Shown: positions 47,771 through 59,475, counted from the stretch's first letter. The stretch: DNA of 64,000 nucleotides from Lutraria lutraria (GCA_964023205.1 OZ026833.1:43121137-43185136), one strand, 5' to 3'. Notes: a model not told the origin generated them from the letters alone. Numbers and translations: made by a program.

Positions 47771-49930
47771 GCATTTTAAGTCTCCCTCCATTACATGTTT
47801 TAGGTTCTCGTTGCAGATTAATTAACGAGGTTGTATTTTGTGACATTTTCTGTTTTATGTAGATTTTCTATGGAAGCGAGGAAATTTAAATCATTCTGCT
47901 TAGAAATTACAAATGTATACATTTTTTATTATAACTAGGGACACTATATTACATCAAGAGTCATTGGTATAACAAGTGTGTTACACCTGCCTGTGTACAG
48001 GTTGTGCAAACCCATCTAATAAAGTTTGAACAGTACGATATGTTTCGTATGGCACTGTTCTTCCGTTCACTATATATACAACCTAAATACAAAGACGTCG
48101 AAATCTCGACACGAAACCAATGAAGCAGTAAATGCAACAAGACGAGTCGCTTATGATGTGCCCAACATATTTGAATTCAGGCAGTACTTAGATTGATTAG
48201 TGATTCTGTTTTCAGTTATTTTAGTTGGTATTGGATTGCAGACCCATCGATGAATGATCGGCATTTTGCAATTTTTAAAAGCGGATTGGGAGTAGAAGCC
48301 GTGTCCTCCCAGTAAACGACAACCTGGTCACAATCCTGTTGTTATTCTTTAATTTGAATAAACAGTATACTTCATGCATATGGTTTAGGTACTCTCTCCC
48401 CGTTTAAGGCTTATTTTATATTTTCTCCTTTTATATATGGGTAACTATAACCTTGTAGATACGGTTGCATTAAATTTTTAAAACGCGATTTATGTTGTTT
48501 CTTATTCATAAATGATACGTGACCTGTATAGAAGACAGGATTTAGAAATTCTATCATTTATATCTTGGAAGCAAAAATTACAAAAATGTTGTTTTTATGT
48601 GTGTCTTTTTTAGGCTGCGAGTCTTTCCAACCTTTAACTATGTTATTCCCCTTTTCCCTTTGCAAGTCTTAGACAAAAATCTAATTTAGAAACAATATCA
48701 TTTCCTCGGTCAGTTACATTAATTCTATAAAATACCACAATGGAAATAAGGATTTACTTCCCTTCAAAAATAGTGTTATCCTTGTACTAGTATTTTAATA
48801 TTTGTGACAAGATTTCAATTTTATACTTATATTTATTTACCTTTAATTATTTAAAAAACTCAATGTTTTATATTAAGTTATATATTTTTGTTTGAACACT
48901 GTAACATTATGTACTAAATTTGTCAACTGTCAATAGTATTTTATGCATCGCACTCTTAACTGAAATTTGCTTCTTCTCATGCCAGCAGATGTTATGTACA
49001 ATTTATTTTATGTATATTATATATCTAGAAGCATTATTTGCTGCAAGGTCTGAAGTTAGGCGAAAAAGCTATCCTTGATAAAAACGAAAAGAAAAGGACC
49101 AAAAGGAAAGCTAGTCAAAATCAGACCTATTTAGAAAAACAATTATGTGGCACCAGCCTTCACATGCGAGGGCAGAAATAATAAATGCCAAAATCGGTCT
49201 TTTCAGCCATACGAGACGGTGCTCATCAACAACCTCTCTAGGCGCTCCGCCATAGTCGCTGACGACTGACGGATGCCAACAACAACACATATGTACCATG
49301 TTTTTACAAATGGTTAAACTATGAAAGATAATTTAAAAAAACTAATTACTTAAAAAAATACGGCCCTTTCCACTTACAAAATAGTACGTAGCAGCGATAA
49401 CCGATGTATACATACAGCGGTATATCGATCGTCTTTCGAATTTCAACAACAACAACTATAAGAATGACAAATTTCTAAATCATTAGTAAAAATATCCTTA
49501 GATTTAAACTTAGAATAACAATATATATATCATTATACAATGTATATATAATACTTTATTTCCAAGATTACATGGTGATGACATTGGGAATTGACATATA
49601 CACATGAAACATAAGAAATTCCGGTCAATTAACAAGTACATGTATACAGAAAATTGAGATAAAGATTTTAGAGTTTGCACTCGGGGGAATACACTGAGAA
49701 ATTATTTAAAGAAATTCTTGACGAATCACTCATTAGAAGTAGTTTAGATAGATAGATACTTTATTTTCAACCCAATAGGTCAGCAGACTATAACAGAGAA
49801 TGATTCATCTGATAATTTATATACAAAATCTAAAACCATACAAACACTATAACTTGTGCCAAAAAAAACACGATTATACAGATCTAAACACGAGTAACAG
49901 TAATTATCAATTACTAATGGCATATTAATA
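47771..49930. other. Intergenic, nothing firmly recognised
   Basis: Mostly AT-rich. A GC-richer stretch at 49140-49300 (minus) reads through 62 codons including SVVSDYGGAPREVVDEHRL but has no recognised domain. A TATAGATA-like run is at 49745-49765. Confidence 0.45.
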
Positions 49931-50070
49931 GTTACAGGGTAAGTAACTGACCCGATACGGGATATACGGGTCTTTGGAAAACCATATGGGGCGAGACCGA
50001 AGGTCGAGTCCCGATATGGTTTTCCACAGACCCGTATATCCCGTATCGGGTCAGTTACTATCCCTGTAAC
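49931..50070. repeat. 140-bp near-perfect hairpin
   Basis: The left arm runs from GTTACAGGGTAAGTAACTGA through ACGGGATATACGGGTCT and GGAAAACCATAT. The right arm is its reverse complement with few mismatches, ending CCCTGTAAC. The centre (GCGAGACCGAAGGTCGAG) can also pair partly. A collapsed relative is at 59253-59281. Confidence 0.85.
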
Positions 50071-50280
50071 GATTATATCACGCAGACTACCTTCCTCATC
50101 ATCATTTCCAATAATAGCCTCCATTACAGACCCAATATTTAAATATAAATGACTCCATTACAGACCTAATATATTCTGTTAACCTAATATAGGATATATT
50201 AGGTCACCACGTGACGTCAAATCATCCAATGACAGACGAGTATCTTGTAGTAGGCGTGATATAACATCATACATAATTAT
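50071..50280 (-). repeat. Repeat with CACGTGACGTCA and a CCAAT-type box
   Basis: About 200 bp matching 59282-59475. On the minus strand it holds ATTGG (inverted CCAAT), TGACGTCACGTG (CRE plus E-box; plus 50208-50219), AT-rich DNA and then an ATG at 50124 opening MEAIIGNDDEEGSLRDIIV. The arrangement is promoter-like. Neither copy leads to a recognised gene. Confidence 0.55.
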
Positions 50281-51960
50281 ACAAACTTCATGATTTATTT
50301 TCAGTTTGAAGGATTTGTGAGTAAATAATGCTAATTTATATAATCAAAGCTCTGAAGGATCTGCTGTTGTTCGGAACTAAAAAGTAGTCAAAAGTTGATT
50401 TTATTTGTAGAACGCGGTATTTGGCCAAACGATAGTTCGCGCATGAATTTAATACAGACCAAAATACTACACAGCATTACCTGTCCCTTCGTATACATAA
50501 CTTATACAGAATGCGATATCGCATACATGAAGACATGCTCGAAGAAAAAGTTACACGTTATAAGTATCAAATTAATCGATTATAACTTGCCGATGAACCA
50601 CTGTTTTAAATAACTGGTTGACTCACATTTATCATTATGATTTCATTGATGACCTCTATTTGTTTACAATAGAAGCAAGGAACCAGACTAAATTAGCATA
50701 TACAGCACCTGAATTATGACGCCATCCTTCCTTAAAATGTGTGTACTGATAGTAAATATTGTAGTTATCCGAGGTAAAGTTTTATTTATATTTTTACAAC
50801 TATTTTGTATTGCTCGTTTACGATATGATTTTGATATCTCATTTTGACTTGAATGCACGTATTATTTAAATTTGTATTAAAAATAGTTTACATAATAGTA
50901 TGTCTAAGTGTGAACACTTTTTCAATGAATATTTCAAGTTTTCTAATAATATGTTTGCTGATGGAATTTAGAAGTTGCCATATTTGGTCTATTCCAGTAT
51001 TTCTTTGGTAATATATTACTCGCACATTTTTATACATTAAACATTCTTAAACTCAATGATATTCGTCTTCCAAAGTATTATATATAAAACATTTTCTTTC
51101 ATCATTTGGTATTTTGGTAGGTTTGACCCAGATGACGTGCGTAGTCTACTTAATGCAATTTCCCATTAAATTACGATGTAAAAAGGCCTATATGATAATA
51201 TTAATATTTGCGTTTAACTTTTGTATAAAATTATCTTTCAACGATTTATGCAAAATATGACGTCATAGGTTTCATTGCTGGAAGTCTTGAACTACCTTTC
51301 GCGCATAATGGTATTCATAGAAACCGTCATGTCGAGTGAATTTCTCTTTTGGTAAGCATGGCTACGCATGAATGCCTTGAAAGCCTGGTGTCAAAATAAT
51401 TTCTTTTCACATAATTATATAATCTTGTTCTGCTATATCAAGCAATTAATGAACCCGTTGTGTAGTGCGTGGATACTATCAAAACGACTAATTGAAGCAA
51501 CTGTAATTTGAAGAAGAAAAGGAAACACCAATTATTAGAAATTTAGATACGTTTCACTCAAAAGACCATATTTGGGCAACCCATTGTGTAACAGACAATT
51601 CGCTGATTCTACGTATGAGTTGCACATTGGAATTCAGAGCAAGTTAAATATCATCTTAAGAATACCTACTAAAAATGTTTGATTAACGAAGGCAAGTTTG
51701 TGTAGTTGTGAAGTTTACGTGTTAATTTTCACAAAATAATCATCGGCGCTTCGCATGGTTTTCGCCCTTGGTGTATCATGCCATAGAATAGATGTGGTGA
51801 AAACTGTATACACCAGATACGTTACTATCTACCAAAGTAGAATTATGTTATAATATGAATGCCTGACTTTTGCAATCATCATTGCAAACCAATAAAATTA
51901 AAGTCAATAGGCATTTTCTCAACAATTGCAGGACAAATTCGACAATAATAAGCTCTCTTC
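50281..51960. other. Intergenic, nothing firmly recognised
   Basis: AT-rich; about 50785-50880 resembles 25010-25095. No supported gene. Confidence 0.45.
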
Positions 51961-51970
51961 ATTATAAACT

Positions 51971-53164
51971 AGGGCTGGGAATTTTATTCGAATATTCGGA
52001 ACTTCGACGAATATTCGAACATGAAAAACGAATTCGAATATTCGAAAAAAATAATATGAAATTTCAACGTCACGAGCCAGTTTGAGTAGCAAAAAATGTT
52101 TAAAAATTGGTCCATAAAAGGTGAATAAATCCCATAAAAGTCGGTCCAAAATTGGTAAGTACGCGCAAAATGTCACAAACCAACTGTTTGTTGTTCGCAC
52201 CATTCTCAATACCCCCATAAACACGTCAAGATAATCAATAGCCTGGAGCGATCATTTGTTAATCCGATCAACTGATGTCGATAGTCAGTAATTAGTCCAA
52301 ACACGTGGTAGACAAGAATAAAACACTTAATGCACTGGTCTTTTGCGTTAAATGATGTGCTTACAGCATATCAATTAAAAATATGAATCACTGCATGTTA
52401 ATGACAAATTATGTTACGAGTTAAGGACTTCAAACGTCAGTCCGTACGCAAATTACACGCTGCCAATTATTTTTTCATTTAAGTATTATTTCGGTTTAAT
52501 CAATGGCAGCAAGTTGTTTTAAAAGTCGGTATTAAAGATATTAAGAACGCCGACATTCTTTAGCCCAATTTTGGAGCCCTCTTGTTTCAGTAAATAACCC
52601 GTGCAAGTTGTAACATTGTGCCCAATACGTACGCGTCATCATCAAATTGACATATTTATATAACGACATGTTTTGCTTGTTTTAACTCAATGGAAGTTAA
52701 AAACTCAACTTGGAATTCATTAATTCTTGCAAATGTAGATGTTTTTAAATAAAAAGAAATGTTTTGACTCATAATTTCTGTTGATAAATATAAACACGTT
52801 ACTCGCAACTCGTTATAGTTACCTCCCTTCATTACTTGTACATATAAACAACCAACGGAACACAAACACATGTACGTTTTTTCTATCAAGTGTAATGTCG
52901 ACAGAAATATTCATAACATCTAGAATCAATAAAAAAGATAAACAATACCGCTGTAATTAGTTTTCAATAAAAAATAAGTTCATAGTTAAGCTCTCTTCTG
53001 AAACATGCATAGTATTCGGACGCAACATATTTCGGACACGATGTATAAGGAACAGGCACCTTCATCGGTTAAGAACAAACTAGCTATGAAAACGAATATT
53101 CGAATATATTCGAATATAAAAAACGAATATTCGAATATCATAAACCATATTCGTTCCCAGCCCT
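51971..53164. mobile_element. hAT-like non-autonomous element, 1194 bp
   Basis: Starts AGGGCTGGGAATTTTATTCG and ends with the inverted TTCCCAGCCCT. Both ends are followed inward by CGAATATTCGAATA-type palindromes. A perfect 10-bp direct repeat ATTATAAACT flanks it (51961-51970, 53165-53174). AGGGCTGGG ends are common in hAT elements, whose usual duplication is 8 bp, so the two extra bases are odd. No transposase frame remains. Confidence 0.75.
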
Positions 53165-53385
53165 ATTATAAACTACACAAAATTAAAATGGAATAAGTTT
53201 GAAATTAGTCGATCTTGAATAGGTATATTTAAATGTTTGCAAAAAATCTGTACACACTGGCTTTAATCTTAAATTAACCTATATTATTTGAATGAGCTGG
53301 CATTAATTATGTTATACTGTATATTTCATATCTATGCGATTCGATATCATTGCAAATAAGATACTGACATGCTTGCATGTAAATT

Positions 53386-54698
53386 GTAACGTATCTGGTT
53401 ATTAGTAACATCACATCGTATTTTAATTGAACAGTTCAAACATTTCTTAAGAAATTGAACGAACGCTACAACAATGTAACTCACTGCGACGCTCAAACAT
53501 GAACAACAACAAATGTAAAGATCATAAACAATGCATAAGTAACTTTATTAGAAGTCTGATCCTTTTGAAAAGAACCAACGGTTTCTTTGTTTGAAGAGGC
53601 GTCATTCATGTTCCTGGTATAATTTCAAGAGTTCATCAACAGAGTTCCTATCAATAATACCCAATCAATATCTCACTTTAACAACCCTGTCTTCTCGCTT
53701 CGTATTTCTGTATTTTGTGCAGTTAAATTTGTTCATTTCACGTTTTATTGTTAGTTCAAATGGTATCATTTTAGCAGTTCGTTTTCTGTACTTCTTCTAA
53801 TGCGCACTCTTTCATTTTATCGAATTCATTTTCTCTTGTTATTCTGCCTATCCCTAAAGGCATTTGCATTTTTGGCCCTTGCAATAGCCTTTGTCTATAT
53901 GAGACATACTTGCTGATATTAAGTAAACTTAGGGCTCAACATTACCTGTGATAAAAACCTACGAAACGGTTTTTTTTTCGTGAAGCAAGATACGTTACCG
54001 AACACAGCAAGATACGTTACCTGTGATTAAACATCCTTTACTTCTATAAATGAACTAAATATGCAAATTAACACTACCCTACGTCATAGTAGGAATATGT
54101 TGAACCACAATTGATAAAAAATGTATTGACTTACCCTATGTGCATATTATTTCAATGTAAACTCAAAGCTTAAAATGGCTTCTGGTCACAGATAAAACAC
54201 AAATATAGTTTCTATAACATAAATAAATACATACTACTAGAACTCAAATACGATGTGTTAAAATAAAAGACAATGACTTCACCTATTTAGAGACCATTAT
54301 CAACCACACGGTAACGTATCTAGTTTGTAACGTATATGGTTGCAATAGATATTTTCTTCATAAAACATTGTTTATACAGTGTCATGCATAAATAGTTGCA
54401 TACAAATATAAACTTTTACTAATCATTTATTTTTGCAAATTGTAATTTCTACAATAATCATCAATTTAGATAAGATATTGGCATTTATTTTGGTAACATA
54501 TCTGGTTTTGTTAATTGTAATACTATAGACTAGGATGAAAGTGCGCTTTTGCCATCATAAGTTTTTTTATCTAAACCGAAATATGCTTATGTTTATTGAA
54601 TAAGTATGTAAGTAAGATGTTTTATTTTCATTGTAAGTAAAATTAACTGTTATATTGAAAGTAAAAAAGGAACACTTAATACCTGGTAACGTATCTTG
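53386..54698. repeat. Cluster of GGTAACGTATCT motifs on both strands
   Basis: GGTAACGTATCT or a close form occurs at 53386 (+), 53986 (-), 54008 (-), 54310 (+), 54327 (+), 54492 (+) and 54685 (+), with a stray copy at 51814 (-). The 14-base form GGTAACGTATCTTG occurs three times. No array period and no gene. Confidence 0.6.
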
Positions 54699-54884
54699 TC
54701 ACGATTTGGCGACAATGTTAAATATATTAATTTTCTTTTGAATGCGGATAGTTACGACATTGGATGTTTTTAATCGTTTGGCGTATTAATAAATAACTAA
54801 CAATACAAACATAACATTATTGTATACAGTAATAAACACAAAATTAGAAAACAACACGTTATTGGCGACAGCATAAATACAGTA

Positions 54885-55100
54885 AAACTTCGTTATTACG
54901 ATCATCAATATTACGAGCACTAGACTTATCTCGAGGAAATCATGAAGTCCCGACACTTTTTGTTCTTACGTGTATCTGAATTTCCATGTTTATTACGAGC
55001 ATCGTTATCTCGATATCTCGAGCACATATCACGGTCCCTTGACTTAAGTTTAAGCTTTAATTACCATAATTATCTCGAGGAGTGTCATGTTGGATATCGT
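54885..55100 (+). mobile_element. Pogo/Tigger-like left end, fragment
   Basis: ACAGTAAAACTTCGTTATTA at 54889 followed by ATTACGAGCA and ATCTCGAG blocks resembles the terminal region of pogo/Tigger DNA transposons. I found no matching right end, so it is called a fragment. Confidence 0.4.
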
Positions 55101-55389
55101 TAGTACAATTTACGACATCTTATTGCGATGTTTACCATACTTACGGTTATCATAGAAGTTAATTATCATTTTATGTAGCAATGATATGTTAACGATCTTA
55201 GAAAAGTCATAATCTGTTGTTATGAGATCACTATAGCATGAAACTACATGTAGGCGACATACTGTTTGCCTAATTTACAACTCTTACGTAGAATCAGTGA
55301 ATTATCTTATTGCATACACGCGTCGTGAACTGGCGTCAAACTTCTTTAAACAACATCTCCACTTCAATCATTGCAACCAAACTTTGCAG

Positions 55390-56948
55390 GAATAATTCGT
55401 ATGTGGTCCCCTTTCAATGTTATTCATAAAATTGAATTTTATTCTACGCTTTTGTTGAAATGGCAACCAATAGGAAAAACTTTAAAAAATCTTGTTGTCA
55501 GAAATCACAAGTTCTTGAATTTAGACAATTGGTGTGAAGCATTAACTGGCAGACCTCTACTAAGAATTTCAAATATGGTCCCTGGATCAATATTGGCCCG
55601 ACCCCGGGGTCACTTGATTTTACATAGGCTTATATAGGAAAATATTGAAAACATTTCAACAAAGGTGTATTTATCAAGTTTGTTCATATCATGGCCCCGG
55701 GGTCAAAATTTGTTCCGCTCCATAAGACTTGCAGGACAAAAATGAAAAAACTTTCGCAAAAAATTATCTACCCTATTTTTTCTAAAGTGATTTGTATATT
55801 TGGGCAGTGTAATTGTATGCAAAGCAAACATTTTGAGATAAAGTTGTTGCAGTTTTCCTTAAGTAAGCGATTTTAGGACCATCATGCTCCTCTTGTTTAT
55901 TTGTTTGCCTTTCTAACAATATTGCAGCGTTCATGAGAAACTGTTTCACTGCATTTGTTTTCTTGTTTTCAAAAAGATTTTCTGACCACGGGTCACACTA
56001 TTTGCATGTATGATATAAGCTTGTTTATTTCACTCAAAATCATGTTGTAATCAGAGAACCACATGCAGTGCTTTATCGAAATTTTAGATATGATGCTTTT
56101 CTGTTTCGTTACATACGTTACAACCTGATTTCAGGAGATAAGAATTATCAAATACGCCTTACACTCTCAACATGAGTTATTTTCAAGCAGCTACCAGTCA
56201 TTAAGTACATATCTTAGGTCTAAATTACAAGAAGTAAACTATTTGTTCAAAACAGCACAAGCGTCGGAGCGAGCTAGGGTGATAAGAGGTGTCGGACCCC
56301 AAATATTAAAGTGGGCCGATGTTTGCCTTTAATCTAAGAAAAACTCTCCTTAGTAACTTAAATCTAGAATTGCTCCTTTGCTAACGAACATAATATTGCA
56401 TTTAACATTGTTCGAATTTAATCTATATTTATTGATGTATGTATTTCTAGTTGAATACAGTATCGTGATTCATTTCGTGTATCAATTGTGTTAATATATC
56501 TGCTACATCTCAAGCATAATCCTTTTACAGTCATCCATATTTATATATATAATTGCATCATTTTGTTACAGTTTCTAGTCTAACTAATGTTTGCGCGGAG
56601 TACTTGGTGTACGAGTGCTTATATACGTAATAAGTTGAATGTAAAGAGATACATATACATCTAATTCATTCTTAAAGTATGCCAAATCTATTATGATACT
56701 TCGTATAATCATTTAGTTTTACTTTCTATTTAGTTTATAAAAACAGCCTACCACGAAAAGGCGATGTATACAAGCCTTAGAAAGCCTCCACCATTATGCT
56801 TGTAAAATATCATTAGACTGTTCTGATTTTGTAATAATTCTCAGAATCCCGGATATAAATTTAGTACACGTATATCACGATTACATTTTCTTATTATAAA
56901 TGAAACTTCTCAAGCTCTGCGCTCTGCCAGGTTTTATCGTTTACACTT
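55390..56948 (+). repeat. Duplicated upstream block of lectin paralog 3
   Basis: Counterpart of 44190-46125. The left part (55390-55890) is a dispersed repeat related to 22803-23120 and ends GCGATTTTAGGACCATCATG, like the end of 2733-3376. The right part is unique to the lectin copies. Confidence 0.65.
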
Positions 56949-57057
56949 TGCAATAAACAGCAAATCAAGGATGTATTCATAAATGGTAAATACGTATATA
57001 TACATTGCGTGTGTATAGTTATTTTTGTACAGTCTTTTAAAACTTACTGAATCCAAG
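56949..57057 (+). promoter_or_regulatory. Conserved lectin proximal upstream block (paralog 3)
   Basis: Same order of blocks as 46126-46223: AACAGCAAATCAAGGATGTA, ATTCATAAATGGTAAATACG, GTATAGTTATTTTTGTACAG and CTTACTGAATCCAAG before ATG. Confidence 0.5.
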
Positions 57058-58107
57058 ATGATTCTAGAAACACTAATTGGTGTGTTATTCATTTCAAGTG
57101 TGAATTGTCAACCCTTTGGTGTTAAGTGGCGTTTGGAGAAACTGGAGGAGAAATACTTTAAGGAAATGACAGAGCTTAAAGAAGGTTTAGGTACCGTAGT
57201 GGAAATGATAAATAATAAGACTTGCGCTTGTGGTGCAAACAACGGTACAACAGAATATGGAAAAGTACGTGAACTGAGTAACCATACAGTTGACGGGTTA
57301 TATAGTGATATCAAACGAAAGGCATCAGCAACATTGATTGGAATTAAACGTGCTTTCGTTGAAGAGAAGGAGAATATCCGGAAAACTGTTGCGGAGATAA
57401 GGCACGAATATCAAGAAACTGTATCTGGTATTAAGGATGAGATGGATAAACTACGAAATAAATTGTACGATGATACAAGTGAACAATTAAAAACCTTGCA
57501 AAATGTTCAACTAAGTACAGTGTCAAATACAAGACGATTTAATAACCTATCCAACTCTGTGACTAATATTGTAGATGATATATCAGAGACAAACAGGGCT
57601 CTAAATGTGAATCAAGACAGTGTTAAGCAGCTGACAAATACTGTTCGTGGATTACAAACCCAGTTACAGAAAGCATCTGTATTCCTTTCATTGGCAAACC
57701 AAAACATAAAATGGCAATGTTATGCTGGTTCCTGCTATTACATTGGAAAGAGTGCTACATGGGAAGAATCTAAGCGAAGGTGTAACGAGTTCGGAGCCAA
57801 ACTAGCAGAAGTAGAATCAGAAGAAGAAAATCAGTTTTTGATTAACTTTGCAGCTGAGCAAACCAAAGGGTTATCTGACTATGGTGTATTTCTAGGAGCC
57901 TCGGATGCCGATAAAGAAGGAACATGGAAATGGGTAGCTAGCAACAGAAACGTCCGGGATACTTACATTAATTTCAAAGGCCATGAACCGAATGGTGGAA
58001 CATCCGAAAATTGTCTAAATTTGTACCGACAAGCAGGATGGGCTTGGAACGATTGTCGCTGTAGATCCAGAATGGGGTTTATCTGTGAATTCGCGGACAA
58101 TGAGTAG
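57058..58107 (+). CDS. Secreted coiled-coil C-type lectin, intronless (paralog 3)
   Basis: 349 aa from ATG 57058; the frame is open 11 codons upstream (57025), but 57058 gives a signal peptide (MILETLIGVLFISSVNC) aligned with its paralogs. Residues 53-58 (NKTCAC) and an added N-glycosylation site (NHT, about 75-77) precede the coiled coil (about 70-205). The lectin domain is about 218-344, with EPN 310-312, ENC 317-319, WND 330-332 followed by CRC, and a final FICEF. All calcium-site motifs are present, so a calcium-dependent sugar-binding, secreted oligomer is inferred. The coiled coil matches unit 2 of the dead copy. It differs from paralog 2 by scattered substitutions and by four extra residues before the lectin domain (TQLQ), which paralog 1 has as THLQ. 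Confidence 0.9.
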   Translation: MILETLIGVLFISSVNCQPFGVKWRLEKLEEKYFKEMTELKEGLGTVVEMINNKTCACGANNGTTEYGKVRELSNHTVDGLYSDIKRKASATLIGIKRAFVEEKENIRKTVAEIRHEYQETVSGIKDEMDKLRNKLYDDTSEQLKTLQNVQLSTVSNTRRFNNLSNSVTNIVDDISETNRALNVNQDSVKQLTNTVRGLQTQLQKASVFLSLANQNIKWQCYAGSCYYIGKSATWEESKRRCNEFGAKLAEVESEEENQFLINFAAEQTKGLSDYGVFLGASDADKEGTWKWVASNRNVRDTYINFKGHEPNGGTSENCLNLYRQAGWAWNDCRCRSRMGFICEFADNE

Positions 58108-58234
58108 ATCTGAACAAGAATAACTGACTTTGAATGACTTCTCTCCTGTACATCTCTCATTATATATTCACTTATAAAAATCCTATATATATATGTATCT
58201 CTATTTATGTAGTCGGTTAGGCCATTAAACAACA

Positions 58235-58400
58235 GCTAGTTCAGCTTTCCATAGCCGCCACTCGCGAATTGTTATATGACCTAAGTAGTTGAGTTTATCG
58301 TGCTATTGTTAAACTAGTTCTCGTTTCAAATTAAAGTGCAAGTATATTAAGTTCAGTTTCCATGAGTACTTTCAGTACTTTGTTTACTGAAATGCGCACA
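58235..58400 (+). repeat. Dispersed repeat downstream of lectin paralog 3
   Basis: Fourth copy of the CAGCTTTCC family (see 47585-47770), in the same relative position after the gene. Confidence 0.55.
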
Positions 58401-59252
58401 GAAATTTAAGACTCTCCCCATTACATGTTTTACGTTCACGTTGCAGATTAATTTAAATTGTTATTATATGTGCATGTACATTGCATGCTTTAACGTTATT
58501 CTATTGTTATTTATATATACTTGCATTTCGGTCAACAGCGATACATCGCTAATGTTATTTACATGTTGTAACCATATACCTACTCTAAAAAAATATTAGA
58601 GATGAAACAACTTCTTAAGAAATCGGACGAAAGGATACAGACGCTTGAGAGAAATCAAAGAGACTCCTACTGTAACAGTTTTTGATCGTTTTTATGATCC
58701 TTCTTTCAAGTTCAACAAGTATATTAATATACTGCCCGATCACAGATCAAGTTCAAAGACTTAAATTGTGTTCAATTTTATAGTTTGGTGATAAGTGTTG
58801 AAACACTGGATCAAATCCCCAGGTTCTACTGTTAGTTAATTGATTTAACTTATATAACTAAATCTATATATAAGGACACCGTTTCTGGGTTTACTGATGC
58901 TTTTACTTTCTATTTATTCTCTAAGTTGTCACAATATTTATAACTGAAACAAGTTTTATGGATTATGATTTAATCATGGTAGACAATAAATAATATGAAT
59001 CAAATACTCAGCAATCCTAACATAACCTAAATCCTAGTTTAATTTTTACGCAAAGAACATAGATTTAGAAGAAAAGAAATATAATATATATATAGAAATA
59101 ATTTAGTCTATGAATTTAGAACCCTGGCCAAAATATAATAAAGGTATCCCTTAAATTTACAAAAGAGGTGGCAAATGTCTGACAAGGGTAAATCTACCTC
59201 GCAAATGTCATTGAACTGAGCACTGAGTGCTGGAAACTCAGCCATATTAATA
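58401..59252. other. Intergenic, nothing recognised
   Basis: AT-rich with short frames only. A 75-codon frame starting at 59335 (minus) runs back through here from the promoter-like repeat; its first part is shared with 50124. Confidence 0.45.
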
Positions 59253-59281
59253 GTTACAGGGTCAGTTACTATCCCTGTAAC
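59253..59281. repeat. Collapsed remnant of the 140-bp hairpin
   Basis: GTTACAGGGTCAGTTACTAT then CCCTGTAAC: the outer ends of 49931-50070 are kept but the palindrome centre is missing. The loss point lies between GGGT repeats. Confidence 0.75.
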
Positions 59282-59475
59282 GATTATATCACGCTGACTA
59301 CCTTCCCCATCATCATTTGCTATAAAAGCCTCCATTACAGACCTAATATTTAAATATGAATGACTCCATTACAGACCTAATATATTCTGTTAGCCTAATA
59401 TAGATTATATTAGGTCACCACGTGACGTCAAAACATCCAATGACAGCAGAGTATTTTGTAGTAGGCGTGATATAT
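59282..59475 (-). repeat. Second copy of the CACGTGACGTCA promoter-like repeat
   Basis: Matches 50071-50280, including CACGTGACGTCA at 59419-59430, the inverted CCAAT box and an ATG at 59335 opening MEAFIANDDGEGSQRDIIV. The start peptide is conserved despite substitutions. Confidence 0.55.
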
